Assembly (NCBI RefSeq): GCF_009660225.1
Contig: NZ_CP045920.1
Span: forward strand, 1-64,000
Source: Pseudactinotalea sp. HY158
GTDB lineage: Bacteria; Actinomycetota; Actinomycetes; Actinomycetales; Beutenbergiaceae
DNA: 64,000 nucleotides
Reading direction: 5' to 3'
The translations under genes and the position numbers were made by a program. Shown one piece after another: positions 38,244 through 47,235 of the stretch; position 1 is the stretch's first letter; every line of letters begins with the position of its first letter. The notes under the pieces were generated by a model. That model was not told where the DNA came from. It was given only the letters and a program-made list of their open reading frames with translations, and did not search any database.

Positions 38244-39454
38244 GGCAAGGAGGTAATACTAGGAGACCGCGACGGATCTACTCGGCGATATCACGCCTGA
38301 GCCTGCGAACGGTCACCAGGAACCCCCTGCGGACGCTCCTTGCGACACTCGGGGTTGCCCTTGGGGTTGCCGTGTTGGTGGCATCTGTCGGGATGGCAGC
38401 GACTCTCAACGCACAGGTGAACGCCACCTTCGACAGCCTGCGTGCAACACGGATCGTGGTCCAGGACAACCGCGTGATCGTCAGTGACCCGCTCTTCGAT
38501 CTTCACGGTGTTGACGATCAGCTCGCCGGGGTGCCAGGAGTTATTGCGGGCGGGTATCTGAGCACCGATCAGCAATCTGCATCAGTGCCGGTGAGCTCAA
38601 GCCTGTTTGGGCCACGGGAACAGTTCACCATCGTCTTTGCCACACCGGGGGCGTTACCAGCGTCCTTGGCAACCTTGAACGCTGGAATCTTCTACGACGC
38701 GACCTCCGCAGCTCTTAGCCAGCCGATCGTTGTGCTGGGCCCTGTGGTAGCTGAACGGCTCGGCATTACCGAAGTGACCGCAGACTCAGGTCTCATCGTT
38801 GCGGGACAACCTGTTGCGGTGGGAGGGATTCTTGCCAGTACCGGCTCTGAGCCTCAGCTGTCCGAGGCAATTATCGTGGATCCGCGTGTGGCTGCCGAAC
38901 TTGGACTCCGGGTTCCGGAGGAGTATACCGCTTTGGTGCGCACCGAAGTTGGGTCAGTACGGGCTGTTGCACTTTCGCTGCCACTCACGTTGCGACCGTT
39001 TGACCCTGTGAGCGTCGGGATCTCCTACCCGCCCGAGCCCCGCGATTTGAGAGGGGGTATTCAAGAGTCACTCAACACCCTGGCGCTCGTCGCCGCAGGG
39101 TTGGCGATCTTCATCGGCGGTGTTGGCATCATGAGTGTGATGGTATCGGCTGTTGCACAGCGCACCGGTGAGATTGGTCTACAGCGCTCCATCGGCGCTC
39201 GCCCGCGTCACATCGCGGTGCAGATTCTTCTCGAAGGAAGCCTTATTGGTCTGCTCGGTGCCGTGACTGGAGCAATCTTGGGTGTCGCGGTACTTATCTG
39301 TATCTGCTTGATCAACGGGTGGCAGGCTGTTGTGCCCACCTGGGCGTGGTGGGCACCCACGTGCGGGGGCTTCCTGACTGGAGCTTTGGCCGGTCTCTAC
39401 CCGGCATCCCGTGCCGTGAGGCTTAGCCCGGCGGAAGCACTTCGTACGAACTAG
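38240..39454 (+). CDS. MacB-type ABC exporter, permease subunit
   Basis: A 404-aa FtsX-like permease. The first membrane helix (about residues 30-53, LLATLGVALGVAVLVASVGM) is followed by a large extracytoplasmic MacB_PCD domain (about 55-280) and three C-terminal helices. GEIGLQRSIGARPRHIAVQ between them is the typical FtsX coupling segment, and the protein ends PASRAVRLSPAEALR. With the ATPase and PG-binding adaptor it makes a complete mechanotransmission exporter in a monoderm cell. The likely cargo or signal is the lipoprotein or secreted protein upstream. Confidence 0.87.
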   Translation: MRQGGNTRRPRRIYSAISRLSLRTVTRNPLRTLLATLGVALGVAVLVASVGMAATLNAQVNATFDSLRATRIVVQDNRVIVSDPLFDLHGVDDQLAGVPGVIAGGYLSTDQQSASVPVSSSLFGPREQFTIVFATPGALPASLATLNAGIFYDATSAALSQPIVVLGPVVAERLGITEVTADSGLIVAGQPVAVGGILASTGSEPQLSEAIIVDPRVAAELGLRVPEEYTALVRTEVGSVRAVALSLPLTLRPFDPVSVGISYPPEPRDLRGGIQESLNTLALVAAGLAIFIGGVGIMSVMVSAVAQRTGEIGLQRSIGARPRHIAVQILLEGSLIGLLGAVTGAILGVAVLICICLINGWQAVVPTWAWWAPTCGGFLTGALAGLYPASRAVRLSPAEALRTN

Positions 39455-39587
39455 CGTGCGTCGCGATCGAAACACGGGGGCGCTGGTAGTACCGGGGCAA
39501 GGGAGCGGGTGCCTAACACATTCGGTGGGGTTCTCGTGCAAGGCTGTGTCGCCCAACTTGATCACAATTGGTCTTGCCCCGGCGTGC

Positions 39588-40190
39588 TCAGCGCTCCGGC
39601 AGGATGATGAGGGCGAGATAGTCGGCGAGGCAGCCGGCCATGTCGATCGCGGGGTCGAGGAGCCACTGATCCTGGAGGCCGTCCCACATCGCGATGATCG
39701 TCGCGGCGGCGCGCTCGGGGTCGGTGCCGGAGCGCAGCCGGCCCTGGTCGCGGAGCTCGCGCAGTTGGTCGGCGTAGGCGGTGCGCAGCCCGGCGAAGCG
39801 GGCCGTGAAGTAGTCCCGGGCCGGGTGCCCCTCGGTCATGGCCTCCCCGCACAGCACCGAGTAGAGCTCGATGAGCGAGGGGGTCGCCTCGTTGATGCGG
39901 GCCCGTCGCACGAGCGCCGAAGGGAAGTCGTGTGCCTCCTCCTCGGGCAGGCGCTCGCCGTCGATCTCATCGCGCCGGTCGAGCACCGCGACGAGTAGAT
40001 GGCGCTTCGTGGGGAAGTGGTGGAGCAGGCTCGTCTGGCTCATCCCGACCCGGTCGGCCACCTCCTGCAGGGATCCGCCGTGGTAGCCGCGGGCCGCGAA
40101 CACGTCGAAGGCGGCGTCCACGATGCTGCGTCGGCGCTCGGCCGACTTCGCGTACGGTCCACGCCTGCGCCCCGTCACCCGAGTCTCCAT
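39588..40190 (-). CDS. TetR family transcriptional regulator
   Basis: A 200-aa repressor from ATG 40190. The helix-turn-helix is RRRSIVDAAFDVFAARGYHG then SLQEVADRVGMSQTSLLHHF (about residues 17-57); the rest is a helical ligand-binding domain. It diverges from the sugar ABC transporter/beta-galactosidase operon and probably controls it. An upstream extension to 40274 overlaps the operator region and is rejected. Confidence 0.88.
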   Translation of the reverse strand: METRVTGRRRGPYAKSAERRRSIVDAAFDVFAARGYHGGSLQEVADRVGMSQTSLLHHFPTKRHLLVAVLDRRDEIDGERLPEEEAHDFPSALVRRARINEATPSLIELYSVLCGEAMTEGHPARDYFTARFAGLRTAYADQLRELRDQGRLRSGTDPERAAATIIAMWDGLQDQWLLDPAIDMAGCLADYLALIILPER

Positions 40191-40221
40191 GGCGACCACG
40201 CTACCCGGGACATGTGATCCA

Positions 40222-40246
40222 TTCGAATCTTGAGTACTCACTCGAA
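40222..40246. promoter_or_regulatory. Putative TetR operator between divergent genes
   Basis: A dyad with outer arms TTCGA (40222-40226) and TCGAA (40242-40246) encloses the perfect palindrome TGAGTACTCA (40231-40240). It lies between the tetR start (40190) and the transporter start (40367), a fitting place for autoregulation and control of the operon. Confidence 0.55.
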
Positions 40247-40366
40247 ATTGACGTAGGGTGGGTGCACGGGCCACCGCAGGGGGTCCGAAACCGAACGGGC
40301 TCCGGGATCACGCACCTGGCCGATGGGCAGCACCGATTCCTCCGCCCCACAACGAAGTGGCCTCAC

Positions 40367-41707
40367 ATGACATCACTGACACGAAGGCAGTTGTTGACCT
40401 TCGGCCTCGGTGCGACCGCAGCCGGCGCGCTCGCCGCCTGCGCGACCCCCGGGACGACCTCGGTCAACGCCGCACCCACGATCCCGCCGGAGCCCTCCGG
40501 CCATCCCGTCCGGCTCACGTACTGGGCCTGGCTCAAGGACCTGCAGAAGGTCGCCGACATCTGGAACGCCCAGAATCCGCACATCCAGGTCGAGACCGTC
40601 TGGATCCCGGGCGGCAACGAGGGCGGATATCAGAAGCTGTACTCCGCGCTCGCCGCCGGCGGCGGCCCGGACCTCGCCCAGGTCGAGCTGCGCGCCGTGC
40701 CCGAGTTCATGCTCGTGAACGGGCTCGTGGACCTCTCCCGCTACGGTGCCGACGCCGCCGCGCCGACCTTCGATCCCACGCTGTGGAATCAGGTGTCGTT
40801 CACCGGCGGGGTCTACGGGATCCCGCAGGACTCGGGCCCGATGGCGACGTTCTACCAGACCGAGCTGTTCGAGAAGATCGGCGCGAGGCCGCCCGACACC
40901 TGGTCGCAGTGGGCGGAGGTCGCCGCCGAGTTCCGCACGGCGGGCGCCTATATCGACGTCTTCCCGATCGCCGATCCGAGCTCATTCGTGGCGTATGCCA
41001 CCCAGGCCGGCGCGACCTGGCTCACCCCGACCGACGACGGCTGGGTCATCGACATGACCGGGGAGGCCACGCTCACCGTGGCCCGCTTCTTCGACCACGC
41101 GATCGACTCCGACCTCGTGACCACGGACTACGGCCTCTACTCCCCGCCCTGGTTCGCGGCCGCCGCAGCCGGCGGGCTCGCCTCGCTCACGGACGCGAGC
41201 TGGGCCGACGCCCTCCTCGAGGGCGTCTCCGGCGCCGAGGGGAAATGGCGGGTCGCGCCCATGCCCCGGTGGGAGCACGGCGGCTTCGGCTCGAGCTTCC
41301 GCGGGGGATCCACGACCACCGTGCTCGCCCACAGCGCCCACCCGGCCGAGGCCCTCGAGTTCGCCACCTGGCTCAACGGATCGCGCGCGGGCATCGACGG
41401 GCTGATCGAGCACTGCGGCATCGGCTGGTCGGCGAATCCCGACTACATCGGCGCCTCCCGCATGCAGCCCTCGCCGTTCTTCGGCGGGCAGGACTACAAC
41501 ACCGACGTGTTCCTCCCGGCGTCCACGGAGCAGAACCCCGACTGGTCCTGGTGGCCGATCACCCAGCAGTCCCTCAACATCCTCGCCGACGAGTTCCGGC
41601 GCAAGCCCTCCGGGCAGAGCCTCGTCGACGCCGTCGCGAACGCCGAGCGGCAGATCATCAGCGCCTTCGAGAACAAGGGCCTGAGCATCCGGAAGGAGAC
41701 GGCATGA
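40367..41707 (+). CDS. Sugar ABC transporter, extracellular solute-binding lipoprotein
   Basis: A 446-aa CUT1-type binding protein. The N-terminus RRQLLTFGLGATAAGALAAC carries a twin-arginine-like start and a lipobox ending at Cys about residue 23. The mature part (PVRLTYWAWLKDLQKVADIW, YGIPQDSGPMATFYQ, FRGGSTTTVLAHSAH) is typical of family 1 sugar-binding proteins. First gene of an operon with two permeases and beta-galactosidase, so the ligand is probably a beta-galactoside or oligosaccharide. No ATPase gene is present; a shared MsiK-type ATPase would be expected. Confidence 0.9.
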   Translation: MTSLTRRQLLTFGLGATAAGALAACATPGTTSVNAAPTIPPEPSGHPVRLTYWAWLKDLQKVADIWNAQNPHIQVETVWIPGGNEGGYQKLYSALAAGGGPDLAQVELRAVPEFMLVNGLVDLSRYGADAAAPTFDPTLWNQVSFTGGVYGIPQDSGPMATFYQTELFEKIGARPPDTWSQWAEVAAEFRTAGAYIDVFPIADPSSFVAYATQAGATWLTPTDDGWVIDMTGEATLTVARFFDHAIDSDLVTTDYGLYSPPWFAAAAAGGLASLTDASWADALLEGVSGAEGKWRVAPMPRWEHGGFGSSFRGGSTTTVLAHSAHPAEALEFATWLNGSRAGIDGLIEHCGIGWSANPDYIGASRMQPSPFFGGQDYNTDVFLPASTEQNPDWSWWPITQQSLNILADEFRRKPSGQSLVDAVANAERQIISAFENKGLSIRKETA

Positions 41708-42639
41708 GCACCTCGACCACCACCCGTACCCCGCGAACGCGCACCGGCGCCGCCACGACCTCCGGCGGCCGCAAGCGCGCCCCGTGGCTGCTGCTCGCCC
41801 CGTTCCTGGCCGTCTTCGTGTTCACGTTCGTGCTGCCCATCGCGGCCGCGGTCGGCTCGAGCTTCGTCAAGGTCACCCGTTCGGGACTCTTCGGCGAGGC
41901 GGGGGTCACGAGCGAGTTCGCCTGGCTCCACAACTACGCCCAAGCCCTCTCCGACGGCAGCTTCCTCGCCTCGATCGGGCGGATGTTCCTCTTCGGCATC
42001 GTGCAGGTGCCCGTGATGATCGTGGCGGCAACGGTGCTGGCGTTCCTGCTCGAGTCCGCCTCGGCCCGCTGGCCGAGCGCGTTCCGGGCCGCCTTCTTCC
42101 TGCCCTACGGCGTGCCGGGCGTCATCGCCACGATCCTGTGGACGTTCCTGTACGTGCCGGGCCTGAGCCCGATCGTCGACGTCGCCTCCTGGATGGGCGT
42201 CGACATCGACTTCCTCGGCGGCGGCACGGTGCTGTGGTCGATCGCGAACATCGTCACCTGGTCCTACACCGGCTACAACATGCTCATCATCATCGCCCAG
42301 CTCAAGTCGATCCCGGTCGAGCTGTACGAGGCGGCGCGGGTCGACGGCGCCTCCCCGCTGCGGATCGCCCGGAGTATCCAGCTTCCGCTCATCGCGCCGG
42401 CGCTCATGCTCACGACCATCTTCTCGATCATCGGCACCCTGCAGCTCTTCGCCGAACCGCAGGTGCTCCAGGCGGTCTCCCCGGCGATCGACAGCCAGTA
42501 CACGCCGAACCTGAGCGCGTACACCACCGCCTTCGCCTACAACGACTACAACGTCGCCGCGGCGCAGGCGGTCCTCATCGCGCTCGCCGCGTTCCTCCTC
42601 TCCTTCGCATTCCTGCGCCTGACGAACCGGAAGGGCTGA
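41704..42639 (+). CDS. Sugar ABC transporter permease (MalF-like)
   Basis: A 311-aa permease with six predicted membrane helices and the cytoplasmic EAA loop EAARVDGASPLRIARSIQLP near residues 212-231, which docks the ATPase. It starts at ATG 41704, overlapping the binding-protein stop. The low-complexity Thr/Arg N-terminus (about residues 1-25) precedes the first helix WLLLAPFLAVFVFTFVLP. Confidence 0.92.
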   Translation: MSTSTTTRTPRTRTGAATTSGGRKRAPWLLLAPFLAVFVFTFVLPIAAAVGSSFVKVTRSGLFGEAGVTSEFAWLHNYAQALSDGSFLASIGRMFLFGIVQVPVMIVAATVLAFLLESASARWPSAFRAAFFLPYGVPGVIATILWTFLYVPGLSPIVDVASWMGVDIDFLGGGTVLWSIANIVTWSYTGYNMLIIIAQLKSIPVELYEAARVDGASPLRIARSIQLPLIAPALMLTTIFSIIGTLQLFAEPQVLQAVSPAIDSQYTPNLSAYTTAFAYNDYNVAAAQAVLIALAAFLLSFAFLRLTNRKG

Positions 42640-42642
42640 CCC

Positions 42643-43575
42643 ATGAGCACCCTCGAGACCGGCACGAACATGAGCACGACCGCCAGTCCCATCACGCCAC
42701 GCCCGCGGCCGGGGAAGGTCCGGCGGATGGCGGGCACGAAGGCCTCGACCACGATCATCGTCACCGCGATCCTGGTCCTCGTCGCGCTGTACTTCCTCAT
42801 CCCCGTCTACTGGGTCATCGTCGCCGCCACGAAGACGACCGGTGACCTGTTCTCCACGAACGGCCTCTGGTTCGGCAGCGAGTTCTCGCTGTGGGCCAAC
42901 CTGCGGGAGGTGCTCACCTACGACGGCAGCATCTACATCCGCTGGTTCGCCAATTCGATCCTCTACGCGGGCGTCGGCGCCGTGTTGGCGACGTACTTCG
43001 CCGCGGCCGGCGGCTACGCGCTGGCGAAGTACAGATTCCGCGGGAACACGCTCATCTTCGGCACGATCCTCGGCGGGGTGCTCGTGCCCGCCACGGCCAC
43101 GGCCCTGCCGTTGTTCCTGCTGTTCAGCCAGCTCGGCATGGCGAACACCTACTGGAGCGTGCTCATCCCCTCGCTCGTCTCCCCGTTCGGGCTGTTCCTG
43201 TGCCGGATCTACGCGGATGCGACCGTGAGCGACTCGCTGCTGGAGGCGGCCCGCCTCGACGGCGCCGGGGAGATCCGGATCTTCCACGTGGTCGGTCTGC
43301 GGATCCTCACCCCCGCGCTCGTGACCGTGTTCCTCTTCCAGCTCGTGGGCATCTGGAACAATTACTTCCTGCCCCTGGTCATGCTCTCCGACACGACGCT
43401 GTACCCGATCACACTCGGCCTGAACACGTGGCTGAGCCAGGTGAACAGGCTGCCGGAGTTCTACCAACTCACCACCGGCGGCGTGCTGCTGTCGGTCATC
43501 CCGCTCGGCATCGCCATGATCGTGCTGCAGCGCTTCTGGCGCGGCGGCCTCACCGAAGGAGCAGTCAAGGAATGA
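42643..43575 (+). CDS. Sugar ABC transporter permease (MalG-like)
   Basis: A 310-aa permease with six helices and the EAA loop EAARLDGAGEIRIFHVVGLR near residues 201-220. It pairs with the preceding permease. The first 10 codons contain a second possible start at ATG 42670. The stop overlaps the beta-galactosidase ATG by 4 nt. Confidence 0.92.
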   Translation: MSTLETGTNMSTTASPITPRPRPGKVRRMAGTKASTTIIVTAILVLVALYFLIPVYWVIVAATKTTGDLFSTNGLWFGSEFSLWANLREVLTYDGSIYIRWFANSILYAGVGAVLATYFAAAGGYALAKYRFRGNTLIFGTILGGVLVPATATALPLFLLFSQLGMANTYWSVLIPSLVSPFGLFLCRIYADATVSDSLLEAARLDGAGEIRIFHVVGLRILTPALVTVFLFQLVGIWNNYFLPLVMLSDTTLYPITLGLNTWLSQVNRLPEFYQLTTGGVLLSVIPLGIAMIVLQRFWRGGLTEGAVKE

Positions 43576-46500
43576 CGTATGTGACCGCGATCGGCCCCGG
43601 CTCGGGTCCCCGCCGCCCGGCCCGCTCGTGGCTGCACACCGACGCGCCCTCGCTCAGCCTCAACGGCAGCTGGCGCTTCCGGCTTCTGGACGGCGCCCCC
43701 GGCTCGCCCGGGGCGGGCGGCGTGCTGCCCGAGGGGGAGGAGCCGGAGGCGATGGCGCGCGAGTCCTACGACGACGGCACCGCCAACGGCTGGGGAGAGC
43801 TCACCGTGCCCTCGCACTGGGTGCTCGACCCCCGCCACGGCGCCCCCGCCTACACGAACGTGCAGTACCCGTTCCCGCTCGACGTGCCGCACGTGCCCGA
43901 CGAGAACCCGACCGGGGACTACCGGCGCACGTTCGAGGTGCCCGAGGCCTGGAGGGATGCGCAGGGGGTCGAGGCGATCGTGCTCCGCTTCGACGGGGTG
44001 GAGTCCCGCTACAAGGTGTGGATCAACGGCACCAAGATCGGGGTCGGCACCGGCAGCCGGCTCGCCACCGAGTTCGACGTGACCGCCCACGTGCGGGCGG
44101 GCCGCAACACGATCGCGGTGCGGGTGCACCAGTGGTCGGCCGACTCCTACGTGGAGGATCAGGACCAGTGGTGGCTCCCGGGGATCTTCCGCGACGTCAC
44201 CCTGCTCGCCCGCCCGGCCGGCGGGATCGAGGACGTGTGGATCCGCGCCGACTACGATACGCGGGACGATGGCGCCGGCACGATCACCCCGGAGGTCACG
44301 GCCGGCGCGGGCGCCTGGCCGCTCACCCTGAGCGTGCCGGAACTCGGGATCTCCCACCGCTGGGAGGGTCCCGGCGACGTGGCCCCGCTCGCGGTCGGCC
44401 CGGTCGAGCCCTGGTCGGCCGAGTCGCCCCGCCTCTACGAGGCGAGCATCGCGAGCACCGGCGAGGAGGTCTCGCTGCGGCTCGGATTCCGCACCGTCTC
44501 GATCGACGGCGGCCGCCTCCTGGTGAACGGGCGCCGGGTCGTCTTCCACGGCGTCAACCGGCACGAGACCCATCCGGACCGCGGGCGGGTCTTCGACGAG
44601 GACTTCTCCCGCGCCGACCTGGCGATGATGAAGCGGCACAACATCAACGCGATCCGCACGTCCCACTACCCGCCCCACCCGCGGCTGCTCGACCTCGCCG
44701 ACGAGCTCGGCCTCTGGGTCGTACTCGAATGCGACCTCGAGACCCACGGGTTCGAACGCGAGGGGTGGATCGGGAACCCGAGCGACGATCCCGCCTGGGC
44801 CGAGGTCTACCTCGACCGGATGGCCCGCACCCTCGAGCGCGACAAGAACCACCCGAGCATCCTGCTGTGGTCGCTCGGGAACGAGTCCGGCACGGGGGCG
44901 AACCTGGCCGCCATGGCCGCCTGGGTCCGCGCCCGCGACCCGCAGCGTCCCGTGCACTACGAGGGCGACCATGCCGGCGCCTACACGGACGTGTACTCGC
45001 GCATGTACGCCACGGTCCCCGAGGTGGCGGCCATCGGTAGTGACGACAATCGCTCCCTCGTGCTCGGGGCCACGGCCGCGGAGTCGGCGCGCCAGCGCAC
45101 GAAGCCGTTCCTGCTGTGCGAGTACGCCCACGCCATGGGCAACGGGCCCGGCGGGCTCGACCAGTACGAGGAGCTCACGCGCGCGCACGAGCGCGTGCAC
45201 GGCGGATTCGTGTGGGAATGGCGCGACCACGGGCTGCGCACCCGCACCGCCGACGGCACCGAGTTCCTCGGCTACGGCGGCGACTTCGGCGAGGTCGTCC
45301 ACGACGGCAACTTCGTCATGGACGGGCTCGTGCTCTCCGATTCCACCCCGACCCCGGGGCTGGCGGAGTTCAAGCAGGTCTCCTCCCCGGTGCGGCTGGC
45401 GATCGAGGAGTCCGGCGGCCTGCGGGTGCGGGTGACGAACCGCCGCCACAGCACGGACACGAGCGACCTCGAGCTGCGCTGGTCCCTCGAGCGGGACGGG
45501 GAGCCGGTCACCGGCGGAACCGTGCACGCCGGCCCGGTTCCCGCCGGCGGCGAGGGCGTGTTCCCGCTTCCCGCCATGCGTATGGACGGCGCCCGGTCCG
45601 GTGAGTTGTGGCTCACCGTCGAGGCCGTGCTCGCCCGGGCGAGTTCGTGGGCACCGGCGGGCCATCCGCTCGTGTTTACCCAGCACGAGCTCGCCGCCGA
45701 CTCCGGCGCCGAGGGCTCGCCCACCGGTCCCCCGGCGGCGGGTGCGCCGGCGGCCGCGACCCGGGCGGGCGCCGTCCATACGCCCGCACCGGAGCTGCTC
45801 GAGCTCGGACCGGCCACGTTCCGTCACGGGCGACTCGTCGAGCTCGCCGGCCGGCCCGTGCGCGGGCCGCGGCTGGAGCTGTGGCGGGCGCCGACCGACA
45901 ACGACCGGCTCACGGGGCTCGGATCGTACGAGCACGTCGATCCGTGGACGAGCCCGCCCGATGCGGACGCCCCGGCCCACGCCGACCGGTGGCGGGCGGC
46001 GGGCCTGGACCGGATGACCGCCCGGCTGATCGACGTGCGCGCCGGCCGCGACGCACTGGTGGTCCGGCGCCGCTGGGCCGCGGCGAACGAGCGGGCGAGC
46101 GTCGAGACGCAGGAGCACTGGCGGCTCGCGGACGGCGAGCTGTGGCTGCGGGCCGAGATCGTGCCGAGCACCGGCTGGGACATGCTCTGGCCGCGAATCG
46201 GCCTGCGATTCGACCTGCCGCGCGCGATCGACGCCGCGAGCTGGTTCGGCACCGGGCCGCTCGAGTCCTATCCGGACAGCCGCCGCGCCGCCCGGGTGGG
46301 CCGGTTCAGCGCCGACCTGGCGGGCCTCGCGCCGGCGTACGCCCGCCCGCAGGAGTCCGGCCACCGCAGCGACCTGCGCTCGCTCACCCTCCGGGCGGGG
46401 GACGTGGACTGGCTGCGGATCGACGCCGCCGCCGACGCGCGCGGGCGTCGCCCCGGCTTCACGCTCACGCCGCACACCGCCCAGGAGCTCGACCGGGCCC

Positions 46501-46658
46501 GGCACCCGCACGAGCTGCCCGCGCCGGGAGCGACGTACCTGTACCTGGACGCCGCCCAGAACGGGCTCGGCTCCCGCTCGTGCGGCCCGGACGTGTGGCC
46601 CGACCACCAGCTGCGGCCGGAGGCGCGCACGCTCACGCTGCGCTTCCGGCCCGCGTGA
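43572..46658 (+). CDS. lacZ: Beta-galactosidase, glycoside hydrolase family 2 (LacZ type)
   Basis: Hydrolyses terminal beta-galactosides such as lactose in the cytoplasm. The 1028-aa protein has the size and five-domain order of E. coli LacZ: the jelly-roll sugar-binding domain (WRFRLLDG ... GVESRYKVWINGTKIG), the GH2 TIM barrel (GVNRHETHPDRGR, TSHYPPHP) and the C-terminal beta-gal small chain (FGTGPLESYPDSRRAARVGRF). The acid/base is Glu438 in LGNESG and the nucleophile Glu517 in CEYAHAMGN. It is translationally coupled to the transporter genes, so uptake and hydrolysis are co-expressed. Confidence 0.95.
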   Translation: MTYVTAIGPGSGPRRPARSWLHTDAPSLSLNGSWRFRLLDGAPGSPGAGGVLPEGEEPEAMARESYDDGTANGWGELTVPSHWVLDPRHGAPAYTNVQYPFPLDVPHVPDENPTGDYRRTFEVPEAWRDAQGVEAIVLRFDGVESRYKVWINGTKIGVGTGSRLATEFDVTAHVRAGRNTIAVRVHQWSADSYVEDQDQWWLPGIFRDVTLLARPAGGIEDVWIRADYDTRDDGAGTITPEVTAGAGAWPLTLSVPELGISHRWEGPGDVAPLAVGPVEPWSAESPRLYEASIASTGEEVSLRLGFRTVSIDGGRLLVNGRRVVFHGVNRHETHPDRGRVFDEDFSRADLAMMKRHNINAIRTSHYPPHPRLLDLADELGLWVVLECDLETHGFEREGWIGNPSDDPAWAEVYLDRMARTLERDKNHPSILLWSLGNESGTGANLAAMAAWVRARDPQRPVHYEGDHAGAYTDVYSRMYATVPEVAAIGSDDNRSLVLGATAAESARQRTKPFLLCEYAHAMGNGPGGLDQYEELTRAHERVHGGFVWEWRDHGLRTRTADGTEFLGYGGDFGEVVHDGNFVMDGLVLSDSTPTPGLAEFKQVSSPVRLAIEESGGLRVRVTNRRHSTDTSDLELRWSLERDGEPVTGGTVHAGPVPAGGEGVFPLPAMRMDGARSGELWLTVEAVLARASSWAPAGHPLVFTQHELAADSGAEGSPTGPPAAGAPAAATRAGAVHTPAPELLELGPATFRHGRLVELAGRPVRGPRLELWRAPTDNDRLTGLGSYEHVDPWTSPPDADAPAHADRWRAAGLDRMTARLIDVRAGRDALVVRRRWAAANERASVETQEHWRLADGELWLRAEIVPSTGWDMLWPRIGLRFDLPRAIDAASWFGTGPLESYPDSRRAARVGRFSADLAGLAPAYARPQESGHRSDLRSLTLRAGDVDWLRIDAAADARGRRPGFTLTPHTAQELDRARHPHELPAPGATYLYLDAAQNGLGSRSCGPDVWPDHQLRPEARTLTLRFRPA

Positions 46659-46715
46659 GCGGAGCGGCGGCTATCGTCGGAGCGAGGAGCCGATGAGTCG
46701 ACGAAGGGCCATGCC

Positions 46716-47120
46716 ATGCCGGGATTCCAGGGAACCTCCCACCTCGACCTGACCGTGTCGGACGTCGAGGCGAGTGCCGACTGGTACGCGCGCGTGCTCG
46801 GCCTGAGGCGGCTCAAGCGGGCCGAGTGCGCCGACCGGATCATGATCGTGCTTCGCCACGAGGCCACCGGCCTGATCATCGGCCTCAACCAGCATGCCGA
46901 CTCCCACGCCGGCGCCTTCGACGAGCGCCGGCCCGGGCTCGACCACGTGGGCCTCACCGTGGCGGACCGGGCCGAGCTCGACTCGTGGGAACGGCACCTG
47001 ACCGAGCACGGCGTCGACCACTCGCCCGTGACCGATGCCGCCTCCGGGGCGGGCACGGCGCTCGTGTTCCGCGATCCCGACAACATCCAGCTCGAGTTCT
47101 GGTGGAGCCGGCCCGCCTGA
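46716..47120 (+). CDS. VOC superfamily (glyoxalase/dioxygenase-fold) protein
   Basis: A 134-aa single-domain protein with the paired beta-alpha-beta-beta-beta pattern: HLDLTVSDVEASADWYARVLG at the start, LDHVGLTVADRAELDSW in the middle and VFRDPDNIQLEFWW at the end. Metal-ligand candidates are His9, His77 and Glu127. The substrate cannot be inferred. It is separate from the lacZ operon (57 nt) and is followed by a strong terminator. Confidence 0.85.
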   Translation: MPGFQGTSHLDLTVSDVEASADWYARVLGLRRLKRAECADRIMIVLRHEATGLIIGLNQHADSHAGAFDERRPGLDHVGLTVADRAELDSWERHLTEHGVDHSPVTDAASGAGTALVFRDPDNIQLEFWWSRPA

Positions 47121-47142
47121 CCCGCGTCCGGGGGGACGCGGG
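47121..47142 (+). terminator. Terminator after VOC gene
   Basis: A perfect 9-bp stem, CCCGCGTCC/GGACGCGGG with a 4-nt loop, begins one base after the VOC stop. It probably also served the convergent trpB before the insert arrived. Confidence 0.7.
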
Positions 47143-47147
47143 CCGGG

Positions 47148-47164
47148 CGGCTCAGTCCATCCCG
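47148..47164. repeat. 17-bp direct repeat of the trpB 3' end, outer copy (att-like)
   Basis: CGGCTCAGTCCATCCCG is identical to 47715-47731, which holds the trpB stop codon and last codons. The two copies enclose 550 bp with the NYN fragment. Confidence 0.8.
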
Positions 47165-47200
47165 GCCTGCATTCGCCGCATCGGGCGGGACAAAGAAAAG

Positions 47201-47223
47201 ACCCGGCCCACGAGGGGCCGGGT
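47201..47223. terminator. Terminator hairpin inside the trpB-end insert
   Basis: A perfect stem ACCCGGCCC/GGGCCGGGT with a 5-nt loop lies 12 bp past the NYN fragment stop. It would terminate minus-strand transcription from trpB and the NYN fragment. Confidence 0.65.
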
Positions 47224-47235
47224 GAGTAAGTACTA

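Noticed and set aside
43461-46607. Very long open frame antisense to lacZ (about 1048 codons)
   Set aside because: It is the mirror of a high-GC coding gene; the translation is Arg/Gly/Ala-rich without any domain, while lacZ on the plus strand is unmistakable.
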